Shown piece after piece: positions 36,330 to 46,103 of a DNA stretch of 64,000 nt. This stretch comes from Schlegelella_A sp963778525 (GTDB lineage: Bacteria > Pseudomonadota > Gammaproteobacteria > Burkholderiales > Burkholderiaceae_C). The notes beneath the pieces were generated by a model that saw nothing but the letters and a program-made list of their open reading frames with translations, searched no databases and was not told the DNA's origin. The stretch spans positions 101,094 through 165,093 of the forward strand of contig CAVZUJ010000003.1 in assembly GCA_963778525.1 (NCBI GenBank). The letters run 5' to 3'. Position 1 is the stretch's first letter; each line of letters opens with the position of its first letter. Both the position numbers and the translations under genes were made by a program.

Positions 36330-39223
36330 CTACCGACTGCCCTCCTGGAAGAGGAGGGTGATCTCGGCCGGGCTGAGGCTTCTGGAGAAGACCCGGATGT
36401 GGTCAAGCTCACCCGAGTAGTAGCGCGAGTTGGTCGCAGGCTTGGCGATCTGCAGGTTGCCCTGCCATTGCGAGCGATCGACCTCGTTGCTCGTGTCCGT
36501 TGAGCGCAGAGAGCCGTTGACATAGAGCTCGACCGTGGCCAGCGCCGTGTCGGCGTTGCGAACGTTGATCACGACGTGGGTCCAGGTCCCGGCCGGCGGC
36601 AACGCATCCGATACCAGGGCGTTGCTGCGCTCGGCGCAGGTGGTCGGATCGCGCGGATCGGTGCTCCCGAAATAGAAATTCAGGCCGGTCACACAAGCGT
36701 TGAAGTAGTTCAAGGAGAGGTGCATCTCGTGGCCGGCAGCACTCGGCGTCAACCCGGCGCCCCAGCCGTTCTGGGCTGGCGCACCCTGCCAGAGGATGTG
36801 CTGCACCTGCGACAGGGCTGCGGCGTCCGGCTTGATCCAGAGCGAGAAGGAGAAGTTCGCTACCGTGCTCAGATCGAGCGAGGTCGATAGATACTGGCTC
36901 GCGACGGCCGACGTCGAGAGACTTTGGCCGATCACCCCGTCGGGCAGCCAGCTCGTCGTCGAGAGGTTGAAGAGCGTGGCGTCGTGGCCCAGGCCGCTCG
37001 TGTCGATCGCAGTCGTCGCGCTCGGTGTTTCGTCGAACTGCCACTGCGCGATGAGATTCGAGAGCCGATCGTGCACACGAACGGTCTGGCTCACGGGCAT
37101 GCTCGTTCCGCCCTGGCCGTCGTTTTGCGTCACCTGCGCCACTCGATCCAGATTGGTCGGGTCGCTCGGGGCGGCGGTCCGGTAGACGACGGCGCGCAAC
37201 AGCGCTTGCACGGTGGCCGGCGAGGCCCCGGTGCCGAGATAGACGACGAGCGGCGCGTTCGCGGACACCTCGCCGGCGTAGCGACCGATGACGGTGCCTT
37301 CGTACGAGACCTGCGAGCCCGACACCGCGATCTGGCCCGTGCCCGTGCCGATCGAGCGGATGTCGAGGCGGTCGTCGACATCGGCATTGGCGGTCAGCGC
37401 GACTGTCAGGGTCCCGCCTCCCAGGTTGGTCGAGTCGGCGTCGGACGCCGTCGCCGCCGGATCCAGCGCTGCCGCGGAGCTGCCTGCGATGAAGGCCATC
37501 GGTGCGCTCGGCAACGACAGCGTCGGCGCTGCGCTCGCCGAGCCGGTGGATGCCCCTGCCTGGGCAATGTCGAAGACGCCCGACGCGCTCCGGACCATGA
37601 ACGTGCCGTTGCCGACGTACTGCAGATCGAGGGCGTCGTACTGTCGGCCGACGATCGATCCGGCGCTTCCGGTCACGGTGGTCTCGACCGCGGTCGGAAC
37701 CGTCGTGTACACCTGGCCGCCATCCTCCACCGCCACCAGCCGCGTGCCATCGGCGGAGCTGGCGACCGAACTCCAGAACCGTGCGCCGGACGCGCGCGCC
37801 GTCCACGTCACCCCGGAGTCGTTCGACGTGTAGATGGCCCCGCCCGTCAGCGCAGCGGCGAGCCGGGTTCCATCGGCCGAGGAAGCCACCGATCGCCAGC
37901 CTCGATCGAGTTCGCGTGCGGTCCAGCTCGTTCCGGCGTCGGTCGAGGTGTAGATCTGGCCGCCAGCGACGACCGACACCAGCCGGGAGCCATCGGCCGA
38001 CGTCGCGACCGAGTTCCAATTCCGGACCGACTCGCGTGCCGTCCAGCTCGCTCCCGAATCGGTCGAGGTGTAGATCTGATTGCCATACCCGGCCGCGACA
38101 AGCCGCGTGCCGTCGGAGGAGGAGGCAACCGACGTCCACAGCCGATTGAATTCGCGCGCCGTCCACGTCGCGCCGCTGTCGGCGGAGGTGTAGATCTGGC
38201 CGCCGTATACGACCGCCACCAGCAGCGCGCCGTCCGCGGACGAGGCGATCGACTGCCAGGCCCGGTTCGCGTCGCGTGGCACCCACGTGGCTCCCGCGTC
38301 GACGGAGGTGTAGATCTGCCCCCGGCCACGGTCGCCACGAGTCGGGTCCCGTCAGAGGACGACGCCACCGACGACCAGTTCCGACTCGTCTCACGGGCCG
38401 TCCAGGTCGCGCCGGCGTCGCTCGAGGTGTAGACCTGACCTCCGGCGACCACCGCGGCGAGCCGCATGCCGTCGGACGAGGACGCCACGGCACGCCAGCT
38501 TCGGGTGGGGTCACGCGCCGTCCAGGCATCGGCGAACATCCCACCCTGCAGGTTGCCGGTCGCGACGCTCTGCCCGGCGTTCTGCGCCAGCCTCCAGCCG
38601 CCTGGGCCCACCCCGGAGATCTGCACGAGATCGCCGAGCACTGGATTCGTTGGCAACGTGACGGTCACCTGCGCCGTATTGTCGGTAAGGTACCCCGTGT
38701 TGGCCGACGCCTGCACACTGCTGCCGGTGACGTGGACCCAGGTGATACCGGGGCCGGTCGCTCCGTTGCAGACGTAGCTGGTCGACGCGACCTCGGAGGG
38801 ATCGAGCAAGCCGTTGCCGTTACTGTCGTAGCCCGCACGGATCCGCTGGCCGCCGGCCGCACAGTTGGCGCCGGCAGTCTCGCTGCTCGTTTCGATCAGC
38901 AAGGTCGTGGCCGCAGCTCCGGTGGCCCCCGCAGCTCCGGTCGTGCCCGCAGCTCCCGTCGCCCCCGCAGCTCCGGTCGTGCCTGTCGCACCGCCCGCGC
39001 CGTTGCAGACGTACTGCGTGCTGGTCGCCTCGGATGGGTCGAGGACGCCGTTGCCATTGGCGTCGAGCCCGGCATCGATCCGGCTGCCGCCGCTCGCGCA
39101 GTTCGAGCCAGGGGATTCACTCGTTACCAGCAAGCGTGTCGAAAGGCCGTCGCTGCCGCCGCACGCGGTCAACACGAGGGCAGCGAAGCAGACGAGGACG
39201 GTTCGGGAGAGGAGAGTTCGCAT
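36330..39223 (-). CDS. secreted lipoprotein with Asp-box repeats and LamG domain, one frameshift
   Basis: The protein, about 960 residues, opens with a lipoprotein signal (LVCFAALVLTACGG). Two related modules of about 48 residues follow, each with N-S-N/D-A-N-GNG-LDPSE and a final YVCNG, separated by a collagen-like GATG/GAAG run. Next are seven units of about 40 residues containing SxDxGxTW (Asp-box, as in sialidases and photosystem stability factors), then a linker, and a C-terminal LamG-like lectin domain ending FSRSLSPAEITLLFQEGSR. One base is missing near 38321 and breaks the frame. An adhesive or glycan-binding role is inferred. Confidence 0.75.
37705..38430 (-). repeat. tandem 120-base coding repeats (Asp-box units)
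   Basis: The unit GTGTAGATCTGGCCGCC (plus strand) and variants recur at 37705, 37828, 37948, 38068, 38188, 38308 and 38427. Spacings are 123, 120, 120, 120, 120 and 119. The 119 marks the single-base loss behind the frameshift. Confidence 0.85.
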
Positions 39224-39757
39224 GCCGTGGCTCCGGTCGCAGGGCGTCCGGGCCGGCCGGCTCCGCGCTACGAGGCGGCTCGGTCGCACCCGCGTTTCGC
39301 AACTGCGTCGACTTGTTGTCGGCGCCGCAGCCTGCGTCTTGAGAGGGCCGTCCGTGGCCTGCACCACGGATTGCGCTATCCATACGGCCGCTGGAGCTGA
39401 TGGCCATCGCTTGCACGCTGGGCTGCCGATCAGTTGTCCAATCCAGAGGTCGACGGCGACCGTCTCGTCGGAAGCTGTCGTTTAACGTGCTGACGTCGAA
39501 TGACCGCAGATAGTCTGAAACGGGCGTGCGGTAAGCGCGATCAAGGGTAGTTTGTTGGCGGGTTTGCGTATTCACACTATCGGCTACTTGTCCGTTGCGA
39601 GCGTCAGCGTTTCGCGATGCAGACGGCAAGCTCCCCTCGGCGGCTCCTTGAAACAGGTACCGGCAAGCGAATTCGTGCAATTCCCGCGCTGGAAGCGCGC
39701 GCGATGACCAAAGGCGTAGTTGCGAATAGAGATGAGGCAGCTCTATCGTGCGAACGC
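39224..39757. other. gene-free stretch upstream of the repeat lipoprotein
   Basis: I see no supported gene here. It lies between the start of the lipoprotein gene and the end of sdhB, both on the minus strand, so it should hold the lipoprotein promoter and the end of the sdh transcript. The ribosome site of the lipoprotein gene (GGAGAG region) is near 39210-39220. No clear terminator was found. Confidence 0.5.
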
Positions 39758-40495
39758 TTACTTGGGCGATTTGGGGGGATGGACATCTAGTCCCCCGGCG
39801 TGCTCGGCGACGCCGGCGATCTTCAGCCGGATCCGTTCGATCGCATGCACCGGCTCGAGACCCTTGGGACAGACCTCGGCGCAGTTCATGATCGTTCTGC
39901 AGCGGAACAAGCGGTAGGCATCGTCGAGGTCGTCGAGTCGGCTCTCCGTGGCGCGGTCCCGGCTGTCGAAGATGAAGCGGTAGGCCTGGATCAGTCCGGC
40001 CGGACCCACGAACTTCTCCGGGTTCCACCAATACGAAGGGCACTGGCTGGTGCAGCAAGCACAGAGGATGCACTCGTAGGCGCCGTTCAGCTTGTCGCGC
40101 TCGGCGGGCGACTGCAAGCGCTCCTTCTGAGGCGGCGGCTCCGGATTGACGAGGAACGGCTTGATCGAATGGTATTGCTTGAAGAACTGGGTCATGTCGA
40201 CGAACAGGTCTCGAATGATCGGAAAGCCTGGCAGCGGCCGGATCACGACCGGCTCGCGCAATTCGCTCACCCGCGTGATGCATGCCAGGCCGTTGCGGCC
40301 ATTGATGTTCATGGCGTCCGATCCGCACACGCCTTCGCGACAGGACTTCCTGAATGACAGGGTGCTGTCCTCGGCCTTCAGCCGCAACAGCATGTCGAGC
40401 AGCATGTGATCCGAGGCCAGGCGCTCAATGTCGTAGTCCTGCATGTAAGGTCGAGCGTCCTTGTCGGGGTCGAAGCGTGAGATCGAGAATTTCAT
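39758..40495 (-). CDS. sdhB: succinate dehydrogenase iron-sulfur subunit
   Basis: This 245-residue SdhB is complete. It carries SCREGVCGSDAMNINGRNGLAC for the [2Fe-2S] cluster, CILCACCTSQCP for [4Fe-4S], and a final CRTIMNCAEVCPKGL for [3Fe-4S]. It follows sdhD after only 38 bases, where sdhA would normally lie. SdhB usually docks on the SdhA flavoprotein; here the partner is missing from the operon, so electrons must come from an SdhA encoded elsewhere or another donor. Confidence 0.92.
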   Translation of the reverse strand: MKFSISRFDPDKDARPYMQDYDIERLASDHMLLDMLLRLKAEDSTLSFRKSCREGVCGSDAMNINGRNGLACITRVSELREPVVIRPLPGFPIIRDLFVDMTQFFKQYHSIKPFLVNPEPPPQKERLQSPAERDKLNGAYECILCACCTSQCPSYWWNPEKFVGPAGLIQAYRFIFDSRDRATESRLDDLDDAYRLFRCRTIMNCAEVCPKGLEPVHAIERIRLKIAGVAEHAGGLDVHPPKSPK

Positions 40496-40533
40496 GGCCT
40501 TGTTGTTGGTTGCAGTGACCCGATGTCTGCGCC

Positions 40534-40878
40534 TCAAATGTGCAGACGGAGCAAGATGAACAGCATCCAGGCGCCGATCCCGGCGAGGTAGAGGGCAACA
40601 GCGACGAGCAGCCCGTTGCGAACGGCAGCGGGTCGAGCGTAGTCGAGCAATACATCGCGCAGACCGACCCACATATGGGCGAGCAGGGCCGCCATGAAGA
40701 CGAGGAAGGCGAGCGATATCCCGGGGCGGGCGATCCACGCTTTCCATTGCGGGTAGTCGGACTTCGGCCGGAGGCCGAGGGCGGCGAGCACGAATAAGAT
40801 GAAGAGCAGCATGCAGACCGCGCTCACCCGTTGCACCCACCACGCCCTCATGCCAGTGAAGCGACTACGCGACGCCAT
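40534..40878 (-). CDS. sdhD: succinate dehydrogenase membrane anchor SdhD
   Basis: This 114-residue protein has three transmembrane segments. MRAWWVQRVSAVCMLLFILF matches the quinone-side start, and HMWVGLRDVLLDYARP carries the heme-b His and the conserved Asp-Tyr of the quinone site. It starts 5 bases after the sdhC stop. Confidence 0.88.
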   Translation of the reverse strand: MASRSRFTGMRAWWVQRVSAVCMLLFILFVLAALGLRPKSDYPQWKAWIARPGISLAFLVFMAALLAHMWVGLRDVLLDYARPAAVRNGLLVAVALYLAGIGAWMLFILLRLHI

Positions 40879-40883
40879 GTTTT

Positions 40884-41264
40884 TTACCAGATCGCGACGA
40901 CGGTAGCCAGCGCCACGACGACTCCGGCCAGATTGACGAACCAGGCGCTCCTGCGGGCAATTCGAAGCGGTGAGCCGATATCAAAGTCGGTCAGGAGGTG
41001 GCGCACGCCGTCGAGCACATGGTGGGCAAATGCCCAGACGACGATCACGGTCGCGGTCTTGATGGGCCATTGATCGAACATTGCACGTACGCGCGCAAAG
41101 CCCGGCTCGTCGCGCAGCGAGAGACCGAACAAGGCGACCGCTGCCGGCACGCTCAGCGCCAGGATGACCCCGCTGATCCGATGCCCGATCGAGGTCAGCG
41201 CCCCGACGGGCATCCGGATCTTCGTCAGGCTCAGGAATACGGGTCGTCTCGAGCCGGGTTTCAT
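40884..41264 (-). CDS. sdhC: succinate dehydrogenase cytochrome b556 subunit SdhC
   Basis: This 126-residue protein has three transmembrane helices. KIRMPVGALTSIGHRISGVIL holds the conserved SxxHRxSG quinone-site motif and FAHHVLDGVRHLLTDF the heme-ligating His. The ATG at 41264 shares its A with the TGA of the upstream molybdopterin gene (TGATG), so translation is coupled. A frame open further upstream overlaps that gene and is not used. Confidence 0.9.
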   Translation of the reverse strand: MKPGSRRPVFLSLTKIRMPVGALTSIGHRISGVILALSVPAAVALFGLSLRDEPGFARVRAMFDQWPIKTATVIVVWAFAHHVLDGVRHLLTDFDIGSPLRIARRSAWFVNLAGVVVALATVVAIW

Positions 41265-42982
41265 CAGATGGGCACCCGGTAGCCGTAGAACTCGTGATCC
41301 TCGTTGTAGCCGCCTTCGCCGGCACCCAGATCGGCGTAGCTTTGCACGAACTCGATCGCCGCGATCCACTTGACCATCTTGAAGCCGAGTTCGTTCTCGC
41401 AGCGCAGCCGCAGTGGCGCGCCATGGAGGACGCTGACCGGCGCGCCGTTCATCTCGTAGGCAAGAATCGTCAGCTCATGGCGCATGTTCGAAAGACTGTG
41501 CGCGTCGTAGTAGCGTCCGCCGTCGCCGCCGTCAGCGATCGAATAGAACACTGCGTATCGGGCTTCGGCCCTGGGTTTGACGAGGTCGAGGATGGCGCGC
41601 ATCGGGACGCCGCCCCACTTGGCCACGCCCGACCAGCCCTGGATGCAGAAGTGCGTCGTGATCTGCTCCTGTTTCGGCATCGCCTGCAGGTCCGCCAGTG
41701 AGAGCTCGGCGGGATGCTCGACCAGGCCGCTGATGCGCAGGCGGTACTCGCTGAAGTCGTTTGCCACGAGCCGGTCGAACTCGGCCGACTTCGGCAGGGT
41801 GCCGTTGGGCCAGAAGTAAGGCGAGATGGCGGCTTCGTCGAGCTGGCTTTTGGCGTCCCACGATTGTGTGGCCGCGCCAAAGGGCCGGCTCAGGAACTTG
41901 CCCACGTGCTGGATCAGTCTGGCATGGCGAAGCGTGAAGGGCGAGGCCCACCACCATGCGATTGCAACCAGCAGGATGGCCGGAATGAATACGGCCAAGC
42001 CCGTCCAGGAGTTGTCGTGGACGCCCGCCCACATCATGTTCAGATTGACCCTCGCGTCGGTGATGAAGACCAGGGTCACATGCGCCAGGATGAAGAAAAG
42101 AAACCACCATAGGGCGAGAAAGTGGATGGAGCGTGCGCGTTGTCGGTTCAGCGCTCTGCCAACCCAGCCGAGCCGGTTCGAGATCGCCGGGCTTTGCATC
42201 AGCCCGGTGACGATCGAGGTCGGTGCGGCGATGAAGACAGTCATGAAGTAAGCGAGCTGCTGCAAGCCGTTGTAACGGGTCCAGCTTTGATCGACTGGGA
42301 AGGTCAGCGACAGGTACTGCAGCGCCGTCGACACCGCGTTCGGAAAGACATCCCATGTCGTGGGCACGATTCGAAGCCACTGGCCGCTTGCGAACAGCAA
42401 GGCGTAGTACACGGCGCCATTGATCATCCAGAGCAGGGTGGTCGAGAAGTGCCACCAGCGCGCCAGGCCGATCGAATGACGAATGCCGGGAATGCCCAGC
42501 CAGCCGGGAAGAGTGACCGAGTCGTCCTTGGCAGTCCAGATGCGATCGTTCGGAACCGCCTTCTGGAAGCGAAACCACTCGGTTCCCGGCGTGCAATCGC
42601 GCTTCCAGTAGAGGCGAGGATGATCGGCAAGGATCTGCACGCCGGCGCGAATGATGAACACCATCAAGAACAGGTTCAGGAAGTGCAGGAGGCGAAGCCA
42701 CGCCGGGAACCCGGTCGTGACAGCCGCGGCCGAGCGGGAAACGCCCGGGTAACGCAACAAGAAATCCTGCACCTGCGGCAACTGCCGCAGCGCTTGCGAA
42801 ACAGCGATGCCCACCACCAAGGAGACGAAGAGAATTGGCAATGCCCACAGGACGCTGATCCAGCGTCGGCCGATCCGGATCCGGGGTACAACGCCCGCTT
42901 GCGGTGGCAGCCAGTGACTCAGTCGCACACGATCGTCGGCTGCGCTCAGGCGCTCGGCCAAGGGATCATGCGTCAGGGACAT
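41264..42982 (-). CDS. cytochrome b561-like / molybdopterin-dependent oxidoreductase fusion
   Basis: This is a 572-residue fusion. The N-terminal 320 residues form a membrane cytochrome b domain with His-bearing helices (WLRLLHFLNLFLMVFII, ARWWHFSTTLLWMING, SIHFLALWWFLFFILAH). The C-terminal part, from about 365, is a sulfite-oxidase-family Mo domain with the Mo-ligand Cys in THFCIQGWSGVAKWGG, then APLRLRCENELGFKMVKW. The ATG at 42982 follows AGAGGA. No twin-Arg leader is seen. It is the first gene of a tightly coupled run with sdhC, sdhD and sdhB. The substrate is unknown. Confidence 0.85.
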   Translation of the reverse strand: MSLTHDPLAERLSAADDRVRLSHWLPPQAGVVPRIRIGRRWISVLWALPILFVSLVVGIAVSQALRQLPQVQDFLLRYPGVSRSAAAVTTGFPAWLRLLHFLNLFLMVFIIRAGVQILADHPRLYWKRDCTPGTEWFRFQKAVPNDRIWTAKDDSVTLPGWLGIPGIRHSIGLARWWHFSTTLLWMINGAVYYALLFASGQWLRIVPTTWDVFPNAVSTALQYLSLTFPVDQSWTRYNGLQQLAYFMTVFIAAPTSIVTGLMQSPAISNRLGWVGRALNRQRARSIHFLALWWFLFFILAHVTLVFITDARVNLNMMWAGVHDNSWTGLAVFIPAILLVAIAWWWASPFTLRHARLIQHVGKFLSRPFGAATQSWDAKSQLDEAAISPYFWPNGTLPKSAEFDRLVANDFSEYRLRISGLVEHPAELSLADLQAMPKQEQITTHFCIQGWSGVAKWGGVPMRAILDLVKPRAEARYAVFYSIADGGDGGRYYDAHSLSNMRHELTILAYEMNGAPVSVLHGAPLRLRCENELGFKMVKWIAAIEFVQSYADLGAGEGGYNEDHEFYGYRVPI

Positions 42983-43030
42983 AGCGTCCTCTTGTACGCT
43001 GTCGCACAAACCCATTCCGCCGAAGTCAGG

Positions 43031-43462
43031 TCAGGCCGGTGACGCAGTGTCGGAGGGGCGGTCGTCGGCTGCCGTTGCGGCCTGCGGCTCTCGCAAATGA
43101 GCCGCTCGTTCGACGAGACCGATCATCCTGGCCGCGGCATGAATCGTCAGATGGTGAGGTGTGACCCCTGGGCGCGGAGAAATGCAGGCTGCTATTTCGC
43201 GAGCGAGCTCGAGCTGGCGATCGGTTGCTTCGGCGAGCAACACGGCCAGCAGGTTTTCGAGGGCGATGACCCGAATCTGTAGCTGTACCAGCTCCGCGTT
43301 TGTCAGCGGCAGCGTATCGGGCGCAGGCGCGGTGGAAGGAGGGCGTGCCTGACCGCCTTCTCCGGCACCGCCTTCATTGTTCCATCTGGAAATCGCTTGG
43401 GCACGCAGCCGGGCGCGTTCGGACGAATCCGACTCCTGGCCAGGGAGGGTGACTCGGGGCAT
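43031..43462 (-). CDS. hypothetical protein
   Basis: This is a possible 143-residue protein. The N-terminal third is polar and proline-rich; residues 60-110 form a likely amphipathic helix (ELVQLQIRVIALENLLAVLL, ATDRQLELAREIAACI). I do not recognise the family. It lies 48 bases upstream of the Mo/cytochrome b gene on the same strand and could belong to its operon. No good ribosome site precedes the ATG at 43462. Confidence 0.5.
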   Translation of the reverse strand: MPRVTLPGQESDSSERARLRAQAISRWNNEGGAGEGGQARPPSTAPAPDTLPLTNAELVQLQIRVIALENLLAVLLAEATDRQLELAREIAACISPRPGVTPHHLTIHAAARMIGLVERAAHLREPQAATAADDRPSDTASPA

Positions 43463-43642
43463 GGTTTGATGATCAATCAGGATGTCAACGCGCCGCACTG
43501 CCGGCGCGACCTCGTGCATGATCCAGAGGGGATTCTCGTACCGATGAACGAATGCATGTGTTGCGCGGGATGGGTCCAGTCGCAGAGTGGGCCTTGGAAA
43601 TCGGAAGAGGCCGCGAGTCGCCCTGCGCCTTCGGCCTCGAGC

Positions 43643-44191
43643 ATGCGTCTTCCGGACGCGGACGAGCACCGCTGCAGAGTGCTGACGGTGGGCCATTCGA
43701 CGCGACCGATCGGGACCTTCATCGAGCTGCTCTGCAGTCACGGCGTCACTCAGCTGATCGACGTTCGCACGGTGCCGCGCTCGCGTCACAACCCCCAGTT
43801 CAATCAGGACGCATTGCCGGCAGCGCTGGCGCAGGCCGACATCGGCTACGCGCACGCCGCGGGGTTGGGTGGTTTCCGGTCGACGACGGCGGACTCGCTC
43901 AACTGCGGCTGGCGCAATCTTTCATTTCGCGGCTACGCCGACTACATGCAGACGCCTGACTTTGGCGCGAACCTCAGGAGTGTCATCGAGCTGTCTCTCA
44001 CTGCCCGTGTCGCGCTGATGTGCGCCGAGGCGGTGCCGTGGCGCTGCCATCGCTCTCTGATCGCCGATGCCCTGGTCGTGAACGGAATACCGACCTGCGA
44101 AATTGTCAGTCTCAAACGACTGCAGCCGCACAAGCTCACGCCTTTCGCCCGCGTCGAAAGGCGGGAAATCACTTATCCCAAGGAAGAGTAA
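43643..44191 (+). CDS. DUF488 family protein
   Basis: This 182-residue protein matches DUF488: VLTVGHSTRPIGTFIELLC, LIDVRTVPRSRHNPQFN, LGGFRSTT, FRGYADYM and ALMCAEAVPWRCHRSLIADAL with conserved Cys and His. The start at 43643 fits the family length; an ATG at 43544 in the same frame is also possible. The function is not established. It is divergent from the oxidoreductase operon and overlaps the 5' open frame of nnrS. Confidence 0.85.
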   Translation: MRLPDADEHRCRVLTVGHSTRPIGTFIELLCSHGVTQLIDVRTVPRSRHNPQFNQDALPAALAQADIGYAHAAGLGGFRSTTADSLNCGWRNLSFRGYADYMQTPDFGANLRSVIELSLTARVALMCAEAVPWRCHRSLIADALVVNGIPTCEIVSLKRLQPHKLTPFARVERREITYPKEE

Positions 44192-44276
44192 CGCCCTGAA
44201 GCTAGGGCAGCCGCGGCCTGAGTCCTGCCACGGTCCCGCAACTGCCACCGAAGGTGATCGCTCTGCAGGCAATCCG

Positions 44277-45467
44277 TTGAAACCTGGCGCGCCGAACGGC
44301 GCCCTGCCCGAATCGGGCCAGCCCTCGGGCCCTGCCGTGTTGCAGCTCGGCTTTCGACCTTTCTACGTCCTGGCGAGCCTCTTCGCCGCGCTTTCCATTG
44401 CCGCCTGGGGGGCACAGGCGGATGGCTTGCTGGGTCGTCCCTACCTCGCCGGTCCACTCTGGCATGCCCACGAGATGGTGTTCGGCTATGGTCTGGCCGT
44501 CATCGTCGGCTTTCTTTTCACGGCCGTTCGCACCTGGACGAACCAGCCCACGCCAACCGGTCCCTTGCTTGCCTTGTTCGCATCGATGTGGCTCGCCGAG
44601 CGCCTGCTCGTCGTGACGCCCTTCAGCTGGGCCGCGGCCGTCATGGGCCCGCTGTTTCCTCTGGCGTGCGCAGCAGCGCTTGCAGTTCCTCTTGCGAAGG
44701 CGCGCAATCGACGCAACTATATTTTCGTGGCCTTGCTGCTGGTGATTGCCGCGGCCGACGCCTTGTTCAACTTGTCGCAGCTCGGCGTGCTGCAGGTTCC
44801 CGCGAACGTCGGCCTTCTTCTCGCGCTCGACTCGGTGTTGATCGTCATGGCCGTCGTGGCCGGGCGTGTCACTCCGATGTTCACGAACAACGGCGCCCCT
44901 GGCGCGGGCGCGGTCAGCGTCTCGTGGCTGGATCGGGCCGCGATCGGCTTGCTGATGCTTCTGGCCATCGCCGATGGCGCTGAAGTGCAAGGGGGAGCCT
45001 TGGCTCCGCTTGCGGCCATCGCGGCTGTCGTGCACGGGGTCCGCTGGTTTCTGTGGCGGCCATGGAAGACTCTGCGCGTACCGCTCGTCTGGGCCTTGCA
45101 CGTCGCCTACGCGTGGATTCCGCTGCATCTTGCACTGCGCTCGGCCGTCGCTCTCGGCTGGCCCGAAACGTCGGCGGCAACCCACGCCCTGACCGTCGGT
45201 GCCATCGGAGGGCTCACCGTCGCCATGATGACGCGCACCGCGCTCGGCCATACCGGTCGGCCGTTACTGGCCGGTCCTGCCGACATCCAGATCTATGTGC
45301 TCATCGTGGCTGCTGCGATCGTCCGCGTCGTCGCGCCAATGATGGACCTGTGGGGCCCGACCGCAGTCCTCGTCTCGGCCCTTTTCTGGAGCACGGCATT
45401 TCTTGTCTTCCTGCTCAAGTACGGTCCCATGCTCATGCGCGCGCGGGTCGATGGCAAGGCAGGTTGA
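44277..45467 (+). CDS. nnrS: NnrS family membrane protein
   Basis: NnrS proteins are heme- and copper-containing membrane proteins linked to nitric-oxide stress. This one has about twelve transmembrane segments; VLQLGFRPFYVLASLFAAL, WHAHEMVFGYGLAVIVGFL, GRVTPMFTNN and MMTRTALGHTGRPL are family motifs. The start is uncertain. TTG 44277 leaves a normal N-terminus; the frame is open back to 44103 inside DUF488. It follows DUF488 on the same strand. Confidence 0.82.
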   Translation: MKPGAPNGALPESGQPSGPAVLQLGFRPFYVLASLFAALSIAAWGAQADGLLGRPYLAGPLWHAHEMVFGYGLAVIVGFLFTAVRTWTNQPTPTGPLLALFASMWLAERLLVVTPFSWAAAVMGPLFPLACAAALAVPLAKARNRRNYIFVALLLVIAAADALFNLSQLGVLQVPANVGLLLALDSVLIVMAVVAGRVTPMFTNNGAPGAGAVSVSWLDRAAIGLLMLLAIADGAEVQGGALAPLAAIAAVVHGVRWFLWRPWKTLRVPLVWALHVAYAWIPLHLALRSAVALGWPETSAATHALTVGAIGGLTVAMMTRTALGHTGRPLLAGPADIQIYVLIVAAAIVRVVAPMMDLWGPTAVLVSALFWSTAFLVFLLKYGPMLMRARVDGKAG

Positions 45468-45658
45468 CACGCATCACCTCTCAGCAGAAAGCCAATGATG
45501 CAACCTTCAGTCCGCAATCGAATTTCTCGTCGCTGGCCCGGGAGTGCTTGCGTTTGGCGCTGAGCGCCTGCGGCGTCGGCAACGAGGATTCAAGCTCCGC
45601 TACCGTTGCTGCCCGGACCTCTGAAAATCGAACTAAGTCGTCCCTCCCGGAGGCAACC

Positions 45659-45892
45659 ATGAATCGAACAGAACGCTACGAAGGAAGTGACCACCACGTC
45701 TACATGATCGAGTTCTTCGAGGGTTCGTACGTGGCGCGCATTGACGAAAAGGTCTACGTCGAAGGATCGTGTCCCGACGACTTGCCCAGCTCCCTTTCCT
45801 GGGCTGAAGCTGCTCGCCTAGGAGCGATCGCGAAAATCGAAGACAAGATCAAGAAGGAACGTGCAGCGCGGAAAAAGCTAGTGGCAGACTAG
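45659..45892 (+). CDS. hypothetical protein, 77 residues
   Basis: CGGAGG lies 6-7 bases before the ATG, which strongly supports translation. The protein is soluble and charged: a beta-rich first half (HVYMIEFFEGSYVARIDEKVYVEG) and a helical, Lys-rich C-terminus (AKIEDKIKKERAARKKLV). I do not recognise a family. It is a stand-alone gene after nnrS, with about 190 bases between. Confidence 0.65.
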   Translation: MNRTERYEGSDHHVYMIEFFEGSYVARIDEKVYVEGSCPDDLPSSLSWAEAARLGAIAKIEDKIKKERAARKKLVAD

Positions 45893-46103
45893 CGTTGACT
45901 GCAATGAAGACTGGCCGCTGCGCTATGGCCAATTCGTGTCTGCGACTCGATCACGAGTGACTGCCGGGTCTGAGTGAATGAGACGCGGCGCATTCGAAGC
46001 GGTAGCGCTGAACATCCTAGGCTCCGGTTGTGCGTGGACCAGCCCGACGTAGTTGGTTGGTGGCCATAGATCGAATCCTATTGCGCCCGCATCTAGAAAC
46101 TGT

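Noticed and set aside
37705..38530. Regular 120-base repeats resembling an array
   Set aside because: They are in-frame coding repeats with no spacers of foreign sequence and no cas genes, so not CRISPR.
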